Positions 42,669 to 53,210 of a DNA stretch of 64,000 bases are shown in pieces (the stretch's first letter is position 1; each line of letters opens with the position of its first letter). The translations under genes were made by a program, and so were the position numbers. Origin of the DNA: Caldilineales bacterium (lineage in GTDB: Bacteria; Chloroflexota; Anaerolineae; J102). The notes under the pieces were generated by a model that did not search any database, was not told the DNA's origin, and worked only from the letters and a program-made list of their open reading frames with translations. The DNA is taken from the NCBI GenBank assembly GCA_019695115.1, contig JAIBAP010000005.1, positions 92,320 to 156,319 on the forward strand, given 5' to 3'.

Positions 42669-44291
42669 TTACTTGACGTTGATGGTCAACAAGTTGGTGG
42701 CGGGGTCGAAGGAGAAGCTGACTTCGCCATCGGCCGTGAGGCTGAACTTGTAGTTGTCGCCATCCTGCTTGCCTTCCATGCCGTAGTTGAGCGTCCAGGC
42801 GCCGTCCATGGCGACTTTGGCTTCGTAGTCGCCGGCGGCCAGCTTGAAGGGGCCGCTGGTGAAGAGGCCATCGTCGCCCTTGGTCATGGCAGTGGCTTCG
42901 CAGTCGGGCTGCCAGTCGCCGGGGCAGCCGGCGGCGGCCTGATAGGAGCCGGGCACGTTGACCATGCCGGCGGCGGCGCCGGAAATGAGGCTGCGGATCT
43001 TGGTCCCGGCCGCTTTCATGGCGGTCTCGGCATCCTGTTTGCCATCGCGGGCCAACACGACCGAGTCGTTCCAGTTGCCCCAGACCGAACCCATGGCGGG
43101 AATGGCGGGCATCATGGTGGCGTTGGCGCCGGCCTTGCCGATGGCGGCCAGGTCGGGGTCATCGGTGGCTTCGAGCACGGGCAGGAAGGCGGAGGGGCGT
43201 CCACCCGCCTTGTACAGAGCCTGCATCGTCTCCTCGGTGGCCACGAACTCGGTCAGGAAGGCCTGGGCCAGGAGGACGTTCTTGCTGAGAGCATTGATGA
43301 AGAAGCCCTGAGTGCCAGCGAAGGGGAAGCCCTCGCCCGCGGGGCCGGCGGGGAAGTTGGTGATGGCGTAGGGCACACCCGACGCGCGGATGCGATCCAA
43401 GGCCCAAGGGCCAGCCATGAGGAAGGGAACTTCACCGGTCTCGAACAGGGCGTGGTTGTTGGCCCAGTCCCAGTCCTTGGGGAACTCACCGGCAGCGACG
43501 CCATCGGCCAGGAACTTGACGCCGGCGATCATGCCTTCGCTGTCCACGCCCAGGTCTTGGGGATCCCAGTTGCCGTCGGCGTCGCGACCGAAGATGTAGC
43601 CGCCGAAAGCGGTGAAGAGCGGATAGGCGTCGTAGGTGGTGCCAGTGACGGCCATCACATAGGTGGTCTTACCCGCATCCATCAGGGCCTTGCCCACGGT
43701 CATCACCTCGTCCCAGGTGGTCGGCGCCTTGGGCACCAGGTCGGTGTTGTAGAAGAAGGCCATGTTCTCGGTGGCGTAGGGCATGCAGTAGAGCTTGCCG
43801 CCGAAGGTGCAGGCAGCCAGGGCGTTCGCGGCGAACTGATCGGCCTTGTCGCCCAGGTCGACTTCGGCCAGCAGGCCGTTGTCGACCAGCGTGCCCGCCT
43901 GGTCGTGGGCGATGACGATGATGTCCGGGCCTTCGCCGACGGGGGCGGCAACCTGGAAGTCATCGCGGATGGCGGACTTCAGCTCGACCACCAGCTCGAT
44001 GTTGTAGGCAGCCAGGAAGTCGGGGGCCAGGGCTTGCAGGATGGGGGCGCGGGTGTCATCGGCCCAGATGCGCAGGGTGCCGGCTGGCGCAGGCGTGTCG
44101 GTGGGGGCTGGGACGGGGGTGTTGGTGGGGGGGGCTGCGGTGGGAGGAACGGGGGTGTCGGTCGGCGCCGCTGCCGGCGGCTCGGTGGGGGGTACGGGGG
44201 TGGCCGTGGGGGCGGCGCCGCCGCCGCATGCGGCCAGCACCAGGGCGGCCATCAAGACAACGAAGAGAACCAGATAGGTTCGGCGAAACAT
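42669..44291 (-). CDS. malE: Maltodextrin-binding lipoprotein with C-terminal starch-binding-like module
   Basis: A 540-residue lipoprotein. Lipobox LVLAACGGG, then a Pro/Thr linker (about 27-70). The family 1 solute-binding domain spans about 72-440: GTLRIWADDTRAPILQALAPDF, YNIELVVEL, PDIIVIAHDQAGTLVDNGLL and MPYATENMAFFYNTDLV. The last 95 residues (about 445-540) form a separate beta domain: VPGSYQAAAGCPGDWQPDC, then KLAAGDYEAKVAMDGAWTLNYG and VSFSFDPATNLLTI. This matches the X25-type module of pullulanases. The fused module may hold starch or dextrin near the transporter. AGGAGGT lies eight bases before the ATG. It is the second gene of the locus after the LacI regulator. Confidence 0.9.
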   Translation of the reverse strand: MFRRTYLVLFVVLMAALVLAACGGGAAPTATPVPPTEPPAAAPTDTPVPPTAAPPTNTPVPAPTDTPAPAGTLRIWADDTRAPILQALAPDFLAAYNIELVVELKSAIRDDFQVAAPVGEGPDIIVIAHDQAGTLVDNGLLAEVDLGDKADQFAANALAACTFGGKLYCMPYATENMAFFYNTDLVPKAPTTWDEVMTVGKALMDAGKTTYVMAVTGTTYDAYPLFTAFGGYIFGRDADGNWDPQDLGVDSEGMIAGVKFLADGVAAGEFPKDWDWANNHALFETGEVPFLMAGPWALDRIRASGVPYAITNFPAGPAGEGFPFAGTQGFFINALSKNVLLAQAFLTEFVATEETMQALYKAGGRPSAFLPVLEATDDPDLAAIGKAGANATMMPAIPAMGSVWGNWNDSVVLARDGKQDAETAMKAAGTKIRSLISGAAAGMVNVPGSYQAAAGCPGDWQPDCEATAMTKGDDGLFTSGPFKLAAGDYEAKVAMDGAWTLNYGMEGKQDGDNYKFSLTADGEVSFSFDPATNLLTINVK

Positions 44292-44361
44292 AGTCTTCTA
44301 CCTCCTGAGTAGGGTTGAGAAATGGGGTTGGGGAAGACAGAAATTCGAACAGAACCGGGCG

Positions 44362-45384
44362 CTAGTTCGGCGCCGGCCCTGTGGAATCACGGATGATCAG
44401 CTTGCAGTCGAAGGTGCTTTGTTCTCTAGGCATGCCTCCTGTCTGGATACATTGGATGAGAATAGAGGCGGCTTTGGCGGTCATCTCGGCGTAGGGCACA
44501 TAGAGCGTGGTCAGGGCCGGGTAGGCGTGGCTGGCCACGAGTGATCCGTTGGTGCCCACCACCGAGACGGCCTGTGGGACGGGTATGTTGCGTTCGTGTA
44601 AGGCTCGCAGGATGCCAACGGCCATCAGATCGTTGGCGGCATAGTAGGCGGTCGGCGCCTGATGACCAAGCCGGGTCATCCGCTGCACGGCCTGATAGCC
44701 GCCATCCTCGGCGAAAAAGCCGAAATCGACCCATTCTGCCAACGGCTGGATCTCGGCCTCGGCCAGCGCCTGCCGGTATCCGCCCAAGCGTTCGATCGTG
44801 ACCGAAACATCTGGGTCGCCGCCCACATAGGCAATGCGGCGGTGGCCAAGCTGGACGAGATAGCGGATGACCTCAGCAGTATAGCAGCGATCCTGCGAGT
44901 CAACCCAAGCGATGTCAGAGGAAGTATCGGGCCGTCCCATGACGACAAAGGGGATATGATAATCGGTCAGCGCCCCCACCACGTCCACGTCCAGCCGATT
45001 GCTGAGGACGATGACGCCATCGGCCTGCCGCGAGCCGACGATATCGTAGACCTGCGTCACCTCGTCCATGTGGCCGCCGCTACCCCCCACCAACACCCTG
45101 AAGCCATATTTGTAGGCCACTTGCAGCAGCCCCCGCATCACCTGTGGGAAAAAACTGTCCTCGAAATAACCATCGTAAACATGCGGCACCACCACCGCCA
45201 CCATGTTCGTGCGCTGCAGCGTCAACGAGCGGGCAATCGCATTAGGCTGAAAGCCCAGCGTTTCGGCGGCTTTCAGCACGCGGTCGCGGGTCGAGTCGCT
45301 GATATGCGGCTTTCCAGAGAAGACCCTGCTGACCGTGCTGGGGTGGACGCCCGCCTGGTCGGCGACATCGCGAATGTTGGGCAT
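44362..45384 (-). CDS. LacI-family transcriptional regulator of the maltodextrin locus
   Basis: A 340-residue repressor. The N-terminal helix-turn-helix and hinge are typical (MPNIRDVADQAGVHPSTVSRVFSGKPHISDSTR, with FQPNAIARSLTLQRTNMVAVVVP following). The effector-binding periplasmic-binding-like domain spans about 62-335, with FVVMGRPDTSSDIAWVDSQDR, RRIAYVGGDPD and PTAYYAANDLMAVGILRAL. It lies directly upstream of malEFG on the same strand, and two LacI-type operators lie in its own promoter, so it probably represses itself and the locus until maltodextrin is present. Confidence 0.92.
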   Translation of the reverse strand: MPNIRDVADQAGVHPSTVSRVFSGKPHISDSTRDRVLKAAETLGFQPNAIARSLTLQRTNMVAVVVPHVYDGYFEDSFFPQVMRGLLQVAYKYGFRVLVGGSGGHMDEVTQVYDIVGSRQADGVIVLSNRLDVDVVGALTDYHIPFVVMGRPDTSSDIAWVDSQDRCYTAEVIRYLVQLGHRRIAYVGGDPDVSVTIERLGGYRQALAEAEIQPLAEWVDFGFFAEDGGYQAVQRMTRLGHQAPTAYYAANDLMAVGILRALHERNIPVPQAVSVVGTNGSLVASHAYPALTTLYVPYAEMTAKAASILIQCIQTGGMPREQSTFDCKLIIRDSTGPAPN

Positions 45385-45420
45385 TGCCTGCGTTTACAGC
45401 AATCGAAGATCGGGGTGAAA

Positions 45421-45475
45421 TCTGCAACCGTTTGCAGACCACGCTCATTCTAACGGCAACCGGTTGCACTGTCAA
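45421..45475 (-). promoter_or_regulatory. Promoter with two LacI-type operators
   Basis: Leftward TTGACA (45475-45470), a 17-base spacer and TAGAAT (45452-45447). Operator 2 (GCAACCGGTTGC, 45456-45467) fills the spacer. Operator 1 (TCTGCAACCGTTTGCAGA, 45421-45438) covers the predicted start site. Both have the central CG typical of LacI-family sites, and their centres are 32 bp apart, three helical turns. Confidence 0.88.
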
Positions 45476-45540
45476 GGATGGTATTTCACATTTCCACATT
45501 TTTGACAGCGCCGAAACGATTGACTACTGTTCATCATCAG

Positions 45541-45568
45541 CCAATCACCAATCACCAATCACCAATCA
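45541..45568 (+). repeat. Heptamer tandem array (CCAATCA, four units)
   Basis: Four perfect CCAATCA units end ten bases before the ATG of the PLP-enzyme gene. Only CCACCTCCCC separates them, with no Shine-Dalgarno sequence. Confidence 0.88.
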
Positions 45569-45578
45569 CCACCTCCCC

Positions 45579-47030
45579 ATGCCCCTCACCTCCCTCCCCA
45601 CCCGCGGCGTCCCCAAACCCGACCTGCTGGCCGCCATGCAGACCGCCCGCCAGAGCGACATCCGCTGGCAAGAAGGCAAAGCCTTCAGCCTTGTCTTCCT
45701 GGGCGGTGAAGATGTGACCGAGGTCGCCAAAGAAGCCTACAACCTCTACTTCTCCGAAAACGGCCTCAACCCCGGCGCTTTCCCCAGTCTCCGCCGCTTC
45801 GAGACCGAGGTCATCGGCATGGCGGCCGGGCTGCTGGGCGGGGACGAGAACACAGCCGGGAACATGACCTCCGGCGGCACCGAGAGCATCCTCATGGCCG
45901 TTAAGACGGCCCGTGACTGGGCGCGCGCCCATCGGCCCCACCTCCACCGCCCAGAGATTGTGCTCCCCCTCAGCGCCCACCCTGCCTTTGACAAGGCCGC
46001 CGAATACTTCGACCTCAAGATCATCCACACGCCCACCCGCCCCGATTCCCGCGCCGATGTGGCCGCCATGCGCCAGGCCATCGGCCCAGAGACCATCCTC
46101 CTCGTCGGCTCGGCCCCCTCCTATCCCCACGGCGTCGTCGATCCCATCGCCGAGATCGCCGCCCTGGCGCAGGCACACGGTTGCCTCTGCCATGTCGATG
46201 CCTGCGTCGGCGGCTTCTTGTTGCCCTTCGCCCGCAAGCTCGGCTATCCCATCCCCGCCTTCGATTTCTCGGTCCCCGGCGTCAGCTCCCTCTCCGCCGA
46301 CCTGCACAAATACGGCTACGCCGCCAAGGGCGCCTCGCTCATCCTCTACCGCGAGGCCGGACTGCGCCGCCACCAGCTCACGGCCTACACCGACTGGCCG
46401 GGCGGCATCTACGCTTCGCCCACGATGATGGGCACACGTCCGGGCGGGGCCATTGCCGCGGCCTGGGCGGTGATGAACTATCTGGGCGAGGAGGGCTATC
46501 TGCGCCTGGCAAAGACGACGCTGGAGACGGCAGCCAAACTACGGGCCGGCATCGACGCCATCCCCGGCCTGCATGTGCTCAGCGACCCCGATATGAGCGT
46601 GATGGCCATCGCCTCCGACAGCCTGAACGTGTACGAAGTGGCGGACGAGATGACCCTGGCCGGCTGGCACCTCGACCGCCAACAATTCCCGCCCAGCCTG
46701 CACCTCACCGTTCATTACGGCCATGCGGCTGTGGCCGATGGCTTCCTGGCCGACCTGGCGGCCGCAGCCAGGCAGGCGGGGCGATTCAGCCTGCGGCGGA
46801 GCTCGTGGTCGCTGCTCCAGCGCCTTCTCGCCTTCCTCCTGCGGCTGCTGCCCGACCGTTGGCTCAGCCGCCTGACCGCGCGGGCCGGGAGATTGCTGGG
46901 GGGCGGCGGTGGGCTGCCCGGTCGCTCGGCCCCGATGTACGGGATGATGGGCCAGCTGCCCAATCGCGGCGACCTGCGCGAGCTGGTGCTCGACCTGGTG
47001 GAGGGCTTTACCCGGCCGGTTGGAAACTGA
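45579..47030 (+). CDS. PLP-dependent decarboxylase/lyase, sphingosine-1-phosphate-lyase-like
   Basis: A 483-residue group II PLP enzyme (fold type I). Key segments: NMTSGGTESILMAVKTARDW (cofactor phosphate loop), VGSAPSYPHGVVDPIAEIAALA, LCHVDACVGGFLLPF (Asp to the pyridine N) and SSLSADLHKYGYAAKGAS, where the HK lysine forms the Schiff base. SGTS-type S1P lyases and bacterial aromatic or glutamate decarboxylases share this pattern; the S1P-lyase group fits best (PLTSLPTRGVPKPDLLAAM start). It has a C-terminal extension (about 400-483) rich in Leu/Arg that is longer than usual. It cleaves a phosphorylated amino alcohol or decarboxylates an amino acid; the substrate is unknown. It is divergent from the LacI regulator. 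Confidence 0.85.
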   Translation: MPLTSLPTRGVPKPDLLAAMQTARQSDIRWQEGKAFSLVFLGGEDVTEVAKEAYNLYFSENGLNPGAFPSLRRFETEVIGMAAGLLGGDENTAGNMTSGGTESILMAVKTARDWARAHRPHLHRPEIVLPLSAHPAFDKAAEYFDLKIIHTPTRPDSRADVAAMRQAIGPETILLVGSAPSYPHGVVDPIAEIAALAQAHGCLCHVDACVGGFLLPFARKLGYPIPAFDFSVPGVSSLSADLHKYGYAAKGASLILYREAGLRRHQLTAYTDWPGGIYASPTMMGTRPGGAIAAAWAVMNYLGEEGYLRLAKTTLETAAKLRAGIDAIPGLHVLSDPDMSVMAIASDSLNVYEVADEMTLAGWHLDRQQFPPSLHLTVHYGHAAVADGFLADLAAAARQAGRFSLRRSSWSLLQRLLAFLLRLLPDRWLSRLTARAGRLLGGGGGLPGRSAPMYGMMGQLPNRGDLRELVLDLVEGFTRPVGN

Positions 47031-47033
47031 TCA

Positions 47034-47066
47034 AGAGTTGCCAACTTTTGAAAAGTTGGCAACTCT
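47034..47066. repeat. Dispersed palindrome AGAGTTGCCAACTT (copy 2), between convergent genes
   Basis: Perfect 14-bp arms with a five-base loop (TTGAA), three bases after the stop of the PLP-enzyme gene and eight bases from the stop of the converging cupin gene. The position suits a bidirectional terminator. Confidence 0.82.
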
Positions 47067-47074
47067 GAGGGAGC

Positions 47075-48268
<1,194 letters not shown>

Positions 48269-48280
48269 TTTGTCCTTCCT

Positions 48281-48438
48281 AACGACTAAAGTCGTTACTA
48301 CGGGATGGTGCTTGGGTAGGGAAGAGAAACGACTGAAGTCGTTACTACGGGATGGTGCTTGAGTAGGGAAGAGAAACGACTGAAGTCGTTACTACGGGAT
48401 GGTGATTGGGTAGGGAAGAGAAACGACTGAAGTCGTTA
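48281..48438. repeat. 47-bp tandem array with a palindrome in each unit (four units)
   Basis: The palindrome AACGACTGAAGTCGTT recurs with an exact 47-bp period (cores at 48281, 48328, 48375 and 48422); the first has one substitution. Between the palindromes the sequence is constant (TACTACGGGATGGTG then TTGGGTAGGGAAGAG). The fourth unit runs into the ClpB stop codon (48439-48441). It lies between clpB and the start of the isomerase-like gene. Confidence 0.92.
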
Positions 48439-51033
48439 CTACGAGGGGGTGATGACGGCAAAGCCGATGCCATCGCCCTTGCGGTCGGCCACGACATGGT
48501 CGCCGTCGCGGATGGCCCCTTGCAGCAACTCCAGCGCCAGCGGATCCTGCACCCGCCGTTGCAACACGCGCTTCAGGGGGCGAGCGCCATAGGCGGGGTC
48601 ATAGCCTTCTTCGATCAGCATATCCTTGGCCGCGTTCGTCAACTCGAGCGTGATCTGTCGCTCGGCCAGCATCTTGCGCAGACGGCCCAACTGAATCTCG
48701 ATGATCTGCTTGAGATGGTCGCGGCTGAGGGCATGGAAGATGACGACATCATCGACCCGGTTGAGGAATTCGGGCCGGAACGCCGCCCGCATCGCCTCCA
48801 TCACCCGGCGCTCGACCTCTGCCTGCACCGTCGCCACATCCAGGATGTACTGGCTGCCGATATTGCTGGTCATGATGATCACGGTGTTGCGAAAATCGAC
48901 CGTGTGACCCTGGCCGTCGGTCAGCCGGCCATCGTCCAGCACCTGCAACAGAACGTTGAAAACTTCGGGGTGGGCCTTTTCGATCTCATCGAACAGCACC
49001 ACGCAATAGGGACGGCGCCGGACGGCCTCAGTCAGTTGGCCGCCTTCCTCGTAGCCCACATAGCCCGGCGGCGCCCCGATCAGCCGGGCCACCGTATGCC
49101 GCTCTTGATACTCGCTCATATCGATGCGCACCATGCTGTGTTCATCGTCGAAGAGGAACTCGGCCAGGGCGCGGGCCAGTTCGGTCTTGCCCACGCCGGT
49201 GGGGCCGAGAAAGATGAACGAGCCGAGCGGGCGGTTGGGGTCCTGCAACCCGGCCCGCGACCGTCGCACCGCCGCCGCCACCACCCCGATGGCCGGGTCC
49301 TGGCCCACCACCCGCTGGTGCAGCCGCTCCTCCATCGCCAAAAGCTTGGCCACTTCACCCTCCAGCAGCTTGCTGACGGGGATGCCCGTCCACTTGCTGA
49401 CGATGGCAGCCACCTCCTCGGCATCCACCTCCTCCTTCAGCAAGGCGCCGCCGGCCTGGAGGGCGCGCAGCCGCGCCTCGGCCTGGGCCAAGTCGCTCTC
49501 CACCTGGCGCAACTGGCCGAATTTCAGTTCGGCGGCCTTCTGCAGATCATACTGGCGTTCGGCCTCCTCGATCTGCACCCGCAACGTGTCGATCTTCTCC
49601 TTCTGGCCGCGCACCTGGCGGATAGCCTCCTGCTCGCTCTGCCAGCGGGCCGTGAGCTGCGTCGATCGCTCTTTCAGATCCGCCACCTCTTTCTCCAGAC
49701 CCTCCAGCCGCTCTTTGCTGGCCTTGTCCTTCTCCTTCTTCAGCGCCTCGCGTTCGATCTCAAGTTGCATCATCGCCCGGTCGATCCCATCCAACTCTTG
49801 CGGCTTGGAATCGATCTGCATACGCAGGCGGCTGCCGGCCTCGTCGATCAGATCGATGGCCTTGTCGGGCAGAAAGCGGTCGCTGATGTAACGATGGCTG
49901 AGCGTGGCGGCGGCGATCACGGCCGGGTCGGTGATCCGCACGCCGTGATGCACCTCGTAGCGTTCCTTCAGCCCGCGCAGGATGCTGATCGTATCCTCGA
50001 CGCTGGGTTCACCCACATAGACCGGCTGAAAACGGCGTTCGAGGGCCGAATCCTTCTCGATATGCTGGCGATACTCGTCCAGCGTGGTGGCCCCGATCGT
50101 GTGCAATTCCCCGCGCGCCAGCATCGGCTTGAGCATGTTACCGGCGTCCATCGCCCCCTCGGCCGCGCCTGCCCCCACCAGCGTGTGCAACTCATCGATG
50201 AAGAGGATGATCTGGCCCTCGGCGGCGGTGATCTCCTTGAGCACCGCCTTCAGCCGTTCCTCGAACTCGCCCCGGTACTTGGCCCCGGCGATGAGCGCGC
50301 CCAAATCGAGCGCAATCAGCCGCTTGTCCTTCAGGGTGCTGGGCACATCGCCCTTGACGATGCGTTGCGCCAGCCCCTCGACGATGGCCGTCTTGCCCAC
50401 GCCCGGCTCACCGATCAGAACCGGGTTGTTCTTCGTCCGCCGGCTGAGGATTTGCACGACGCGGCGGATTTCCTCGTCGCGACCGATCACGGGGTCGAGC
50501 TTGCCCTTGCGCGCCTCGGCGGTGAGGTCGCGACCGTATTTGGCCAGGGCCTCGTACTGCGCCTCGGGATTCGGGCCGGTCACACGTTGGCTGCCCCGAA
50601 TCCCGGCCAGCGCCTGGACGATGGCATTGTAATCCACGCCAAAGCGCGCCAGCAGCCCGCGGATCGACTCCGGAGCCGAGGGCGCGGCCATGGCCATCAG
50701 CAGATGCTCGGTCGAGGTGTATTCGTCCTTCATGCTCTGGGCGATGCTCTCGGCCTCGTCCAACAACGAGTTGACCCCGCGGCTCATGCCGACCTGGGCC
50801 GTGGCCCCAGTCGCACGCGGCTTTTTGCCCAACGCCTGGGTCAGCGCCTGCGACAGGCCGTGGCTATCGACGCCGATCCGTTCCAACACGGCCGGCACGA
50901 CGCCGCCCTCCTGCCCGACCAGGGCGCTGAGCAGGTGTTCGGGGTCGATGGCGGGGTGATCATAAGTTTGGGCCAGCGTTTGCGCCTGGACGATGGCTTC
51001 TTGGGCTTTTTGGGTGAATTGGTCGCTGCGCAT
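48439..51033 (-). CDS. clpB: ATP-dependent chaperone ClpB
   Basis: An 864-residue disaggregase of standard length that rescues aggregated proteins with DnaK. The order is: Clp N-domain (1-145), NBD1 with GEPGVGKT (Walker A) and [15 protein letters not shown] (Walker B), the coiled-coil middle domain (about 400-530), then NBD2 with [34 protein letters not shown] and the sensor region [19 protein letters not shown]. The ATG at 51033 starts the [15 protein letters not shown]-domain. The 243-base upstream gap shows no CIRCE or HAIR element, only a repeated TTTTCTAA near 51116-51140. The 3' end lies in the 47-bp array. Confidence 0.96.
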   Translation of the reverse strand: MRSDQFTQKAQEAIVQAQTLAQTYDHPAIDPEHLLSALVGQEGGVVPAVLERIGVDSHGLSQALTQALGKKPRATGATAQVGMSRGVNSLLDEAESIAQSMKDEYTSTEHLLMAMAAPSAPESIRGLLARFGVDYNAIVQALAGIRGSQRVTGPNPEAQYEALAKYGRDLTAEARKGKLDPVIGRDEEIRRVVQILSRRTKNNPVLIGEPGVGKTAIVEGLAQRIVKGDVPSTLKDKRLIALDLGALIAGAKYRGEFEERLKAVLKEITAAEGQIILFIDELHTLVGAGAAEGAMDAGNMLKPMLARGELHTIGATTLDEYRQHIEKDSALERRFQPVYVGEPSVEDTISILRGLKERYEVHHGVRITDPAVIAAATLSHRYISDRFLPDKAIDLIDEAGSRLRMQIDSKPQELDGIDRAMMQLEIEREALKKEKDKASKERLEGLEKEVADLKERSTQLTARWQSEQEAIRQVRGQKEKIDTLRVQIEEAERQYDLQKAAELKFGQLRQVESDLAQAEARLRALQAGGALLKEEVDAEEVAAIVSKWTGIPVSKLLEGEVAKLLAMEERLHQRVVGQDPAIGVVAAAVRRSRAGLQDPNRPLGSFIFLGPTGVGKTELARALAEFLFDDEHSMVRIDMSEYQERHTVARLIGAPPGYVGYEEGGQLTEAVRRRPYCVVLFDEIEKAHPEVFNVLLQVLDDGRLTDGQGHTVDFRNTVIIMTSNIGSQYILDVATVQAEVERRVMEAMRAAFRPEFLNRVDDVVIFHALSRDHLKQIIEIQLGRLRKMLAERQITLELTNAAKDMLIEEGYDPAYGARPLKRVLQRRVQDPLALELLQGAIRDGDHVVADRKGDGIGFAVITPS

Positions 51034-51276
51034 AGAAAAATCGTCTCCTTCCAAAACCGCATTGGTCAGTTGGCGGCGTGAAACGCGGTTGTACTACTAA
51101 GTCTACGACAAGGCCGTTAGAAAAAGATTAGAAAAGTATTGACGCTTTGTATGATCCTTTTCATGACTCCGCCCCTGGCTGCCAGGGTAGCCGCCCACTC
51201 GTAGGGTATCGCACCAGCCTGGGATCTCCCTGCCAACCCGCTCCCGTGTCGCCCCCCCCGTTGCCGGTAGCTGCGC

Positions 51277-51927
51277 TTAAGCCTCCATCTCCAGCGCATA
51301 CACCCGCTTATCCTTCAACGCCCCCGTCGGACAGACGCCAACGCAGTTGCCGCAGAAGACGCAGGTCGTTTCGGGCATGGGGCGGTCGAAAAAGGTGGCG
51401 ATGGAAGTATCGAAGCCGCGATGGTCGAAGCCGAGGGCAAAGGTGAATTGCACATCCTCGGCGCAGGCCTGCACGCAGCGCCAGCAGAGGATGCATTTGT
51501 CGTAGTCGCGCACGTAGAACGGGTTGTCGACTTTGACTTCGCCATGCTGTCGGCGGGCGGCGTCCTCGCCAAAGCGACCGGGATCGGCATGGTGCTGCGC
51601 CATCATCTCCTGGATCTCCGGCGCCTCGCTGAGATCGACGGCCGAGCCAAGCATCTCCAGGATGGTGCGGCGGGCGGTGTGGACGCGGTCGCTGTCGGTG
51701 CGGATGCGGGCGTTGGGCTGGACTTTGGCCACGCAGGCCGGGACGAGCGTGCGGCTGCCCGTCCATTCCACCACGCACAGGCGGCAGATAGCGTTGGCGG
51801 TCAGGTGGTCGTGGTAGCAGATGGTGGGGATGTCGATCCCGGCCGCCCGCGCCGCTTCCAGCACGGTGCTGCCCGCCGGCGCCAGCACCGATTCGTCGTT
51901 GATGATGATGTGGACTTCGTCGGTCAT
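51277..51927 (-). CDS. hoxU: HoxU/NuoG-like iron-sulfur subunit of an NADH diaphorase
   Basis: A 216-residue electron-transfer subunit. The N-terminal [2Fe-2S] ferredoxin domain has the cysteine pattern [16 protein letters not shown] with a later C. The next region, which in NuoG/HoxU carries a His/Cys cluster, reads [19 protein letters not shown] and lacks its cysteines, so that cluster is probably missing. Two [4Fe-4S] sites follow: [12 protein letters not shown] and [17 protein letters not shown]. It should pass electrons between the flavin subunit and an unknown catalytic partner. It overlaps the NuoF-like gene by four bases and is the last gene of the trio. The symbol is by analogy. Confidence 0.82.
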   Translation of the reverse strand: MTDEVHIIINDESVLAPAGSTVLEAARAAGIDIPTICYHDHLTANAICRLCVVEWTGSRTLVPACVAKVQPNARIRTDSDRVHTARRTILEMLGSAVDLSEAPEIQEMMAQHHADPGRFGEDAARRQHGEVKVDNPFYVRDYDKCILCWRCVQACAEDVQFTFALGFDHRGFDTSIATFFDRPMPETTCVFCGNCVGVCPTGALKDKRVYALEMEA

Positions 51928-53210
51928 GGGATGGTTGGGTTGTGGAGGTGCGACGCACCTGGAAAACGCCCGAACTCGCCGCTGGCCTCATCATAGCCAA
52001 AGCGGTCGAGGGCGGTGAGGATGGCGCTGGAGGCCGTCTGGCCGAGGCCGCAGATGCTGGCATCGGTCATGGTCTGGCCGATCGCGCGCAGCAAGCGCAG
52101 GTCGCCAGGCCGGGCATGGCCAGCAGCCAGACGGTCGATGATCTCCATCTGGCGCTGGGTGCCGAGTTGGCAGGGGTAGCACTTGCCGCAAGATTCGTGC
52201 TTGAAGAAATGGGCGATGCGCTTGAGCACGGCCTTCATATCCACCGAAGTGTCGAAGACCATGACCACGCCCGAACCGAGCGCGGCGTCGATCTGGCGCA
52301 GGGTGGCGAAGTCGAGGGCCACATCCAGATGTTTGGGCGTCACGAACATGCCGGCGGCCCCGCCCAACAGCACCCCGCCCAACACGCCGCTGCCGGTCAC
52401 GCCGCCGCCAAAGCCGTAGATCAGTTCTTGCAGGGGTGTGCCCATTGGCGCTTCCACCAGGCCGGGGTTGCGCACCCGGCCGGAGAGACAGTACAGCTTC
52501 GGCCCCGGCGAGTTTTCAGGCCCGACCTGTTTGAACCAATCCGGCCCGCGCAGCACCATCGGCAACACGCACAGCAGCGTCTCGACATTGTTGATCAGCG
52601 TTGGCCGGCCAAACACGCCTGCCTGCGTGGGGAAAGGCGGTTTGAGACGGGGGAAGCCGCGCTTGCCCTCGATGCTCTCGAATAGCGCCGTCTCCTCGCC
52701 GCAGATATAGGCCCCAGCCCCCTTCCGCACCTCGATGTCCAGGTTGTAGCCCGCATCCAGCAGGTTGCGGCCCAGATAATGTGCGTTGTAGCAGGCATTG
52801 ACGGCGTTCTGCACCCGCGCCATGGCCAGCGGATACTCGCCGCGCACATAGATGTAGGCCTGTTCCGCCCCGACCATGAAGCTGGCGATGATCACCGCCT
52901 CGACCAACGAGAAGGGGTCGCCTTCCATGATGAAGCGGTCTTTGAACGTGCCCGGCTCCGACTCATCGGCATTGGCGATGACATACTTCGGCCCCGGCTC
53001 AGCTGCGACAGCCTTCCACTTGATCCCGGCCGGGAAGGCCGCACCCCCGCGCCCTAGCACCTGCGCCGAGCGCAAGTTCTCGATCAACTGCCCTGGCCCT
53101 AGCTCCAGCGCCCGCGAGAGCGCCTGGAAGCCACCGTATGCCTCATAGTCGCGCAGGCTGGCGGGGTTCACCTTCCCCAGGCGGGCGGTGAGGATGGGTT
53201 GATAGCTCAT
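51924..53210 (-). CDS. hoxF: NuoF/HoxF-like NADH-binding flavoprotein subunit
   Basis: A 428-residue subunit that oxidises or reduces NAD(H) through FMN. FMN- and NADH-binding segments are [52 protein letters not shown] and [21 protein letters not shown]. The C-terminal [4Fe-4S] site is [12 protein letters not shown] plus SICGLGQ. It lacks an extra N-terminal thioredoxin-like domain, which is instead the separate NuoE-like gene. Its last residues (PGASHLHNP) are encoded by the AGGTGCG/CGCACCT repeat. Overlaps of four bases link it to both neighbours. Confidence 0.9.
   Translation of the reverse strand: MSYQPILTARLGKVNPASLRDYEAYGGFQALSRALELGPGQLIENLRSAQVLGRGGAAFPAGIKWKAVAAEPGPKYVIANADESEPGTFKDRFIMEGDPFSLVEAVIIASFMVGAEQAYIYVRGEYPLAMARVQNAVNACYNAHYLGRNLLDAGYNLDIEVRKGAGAYICGEETALFESIEGKRGFPRLKPPFPTQAGVFGRPTLINNVETLLCVLPMVLRGPDWFKQVGPENSPGPKLYCLSGRVRNPGLVEAPMGTPLQELIYGFGGGVTGSGVLGGVLLGGAAGMFVTPKHLDVALDFATLRQIDAALGSGVVMVFDTSVDMKAVLKRIAHFFKHESCGKCYPCQLGTQRQMEIIDRLAAGHARPGDLRLLRAIGQTMTDASICGLGQTASSAILTALDRFGYDEASGEFGRFPGASHLHNPTIP

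Noticed and set aside
40094..44291. A malK ATPase gene within the maltodextrin locus
   Set aside because: No Walker A plus ABC signature (LSGGQ) frame exists between 31.7 and 45.4 kb.
48281..48438. CRISPR-like array (regular 47-bp spacing, palindromic repeats)
   Set aside because: The sequence between palindromes is constant, not variable, and there are no cas genes. It is a plain tandem repeat.
48406..51081. Rightward open frame opposite clpB (891 residues)
   Set aside because: His/Leu/Asp-rich shadow with no domain; it covers clpB almost exactly.
51034..51276. CIRCE or HAIR heat-shock operator before clpB
   Set aside because: Neither the TTAGCACTC/GAGTGCTAA nor the CTTGAGT/ACTCAAG inverted repeat is present; only short T-rich direct repeats are seen.
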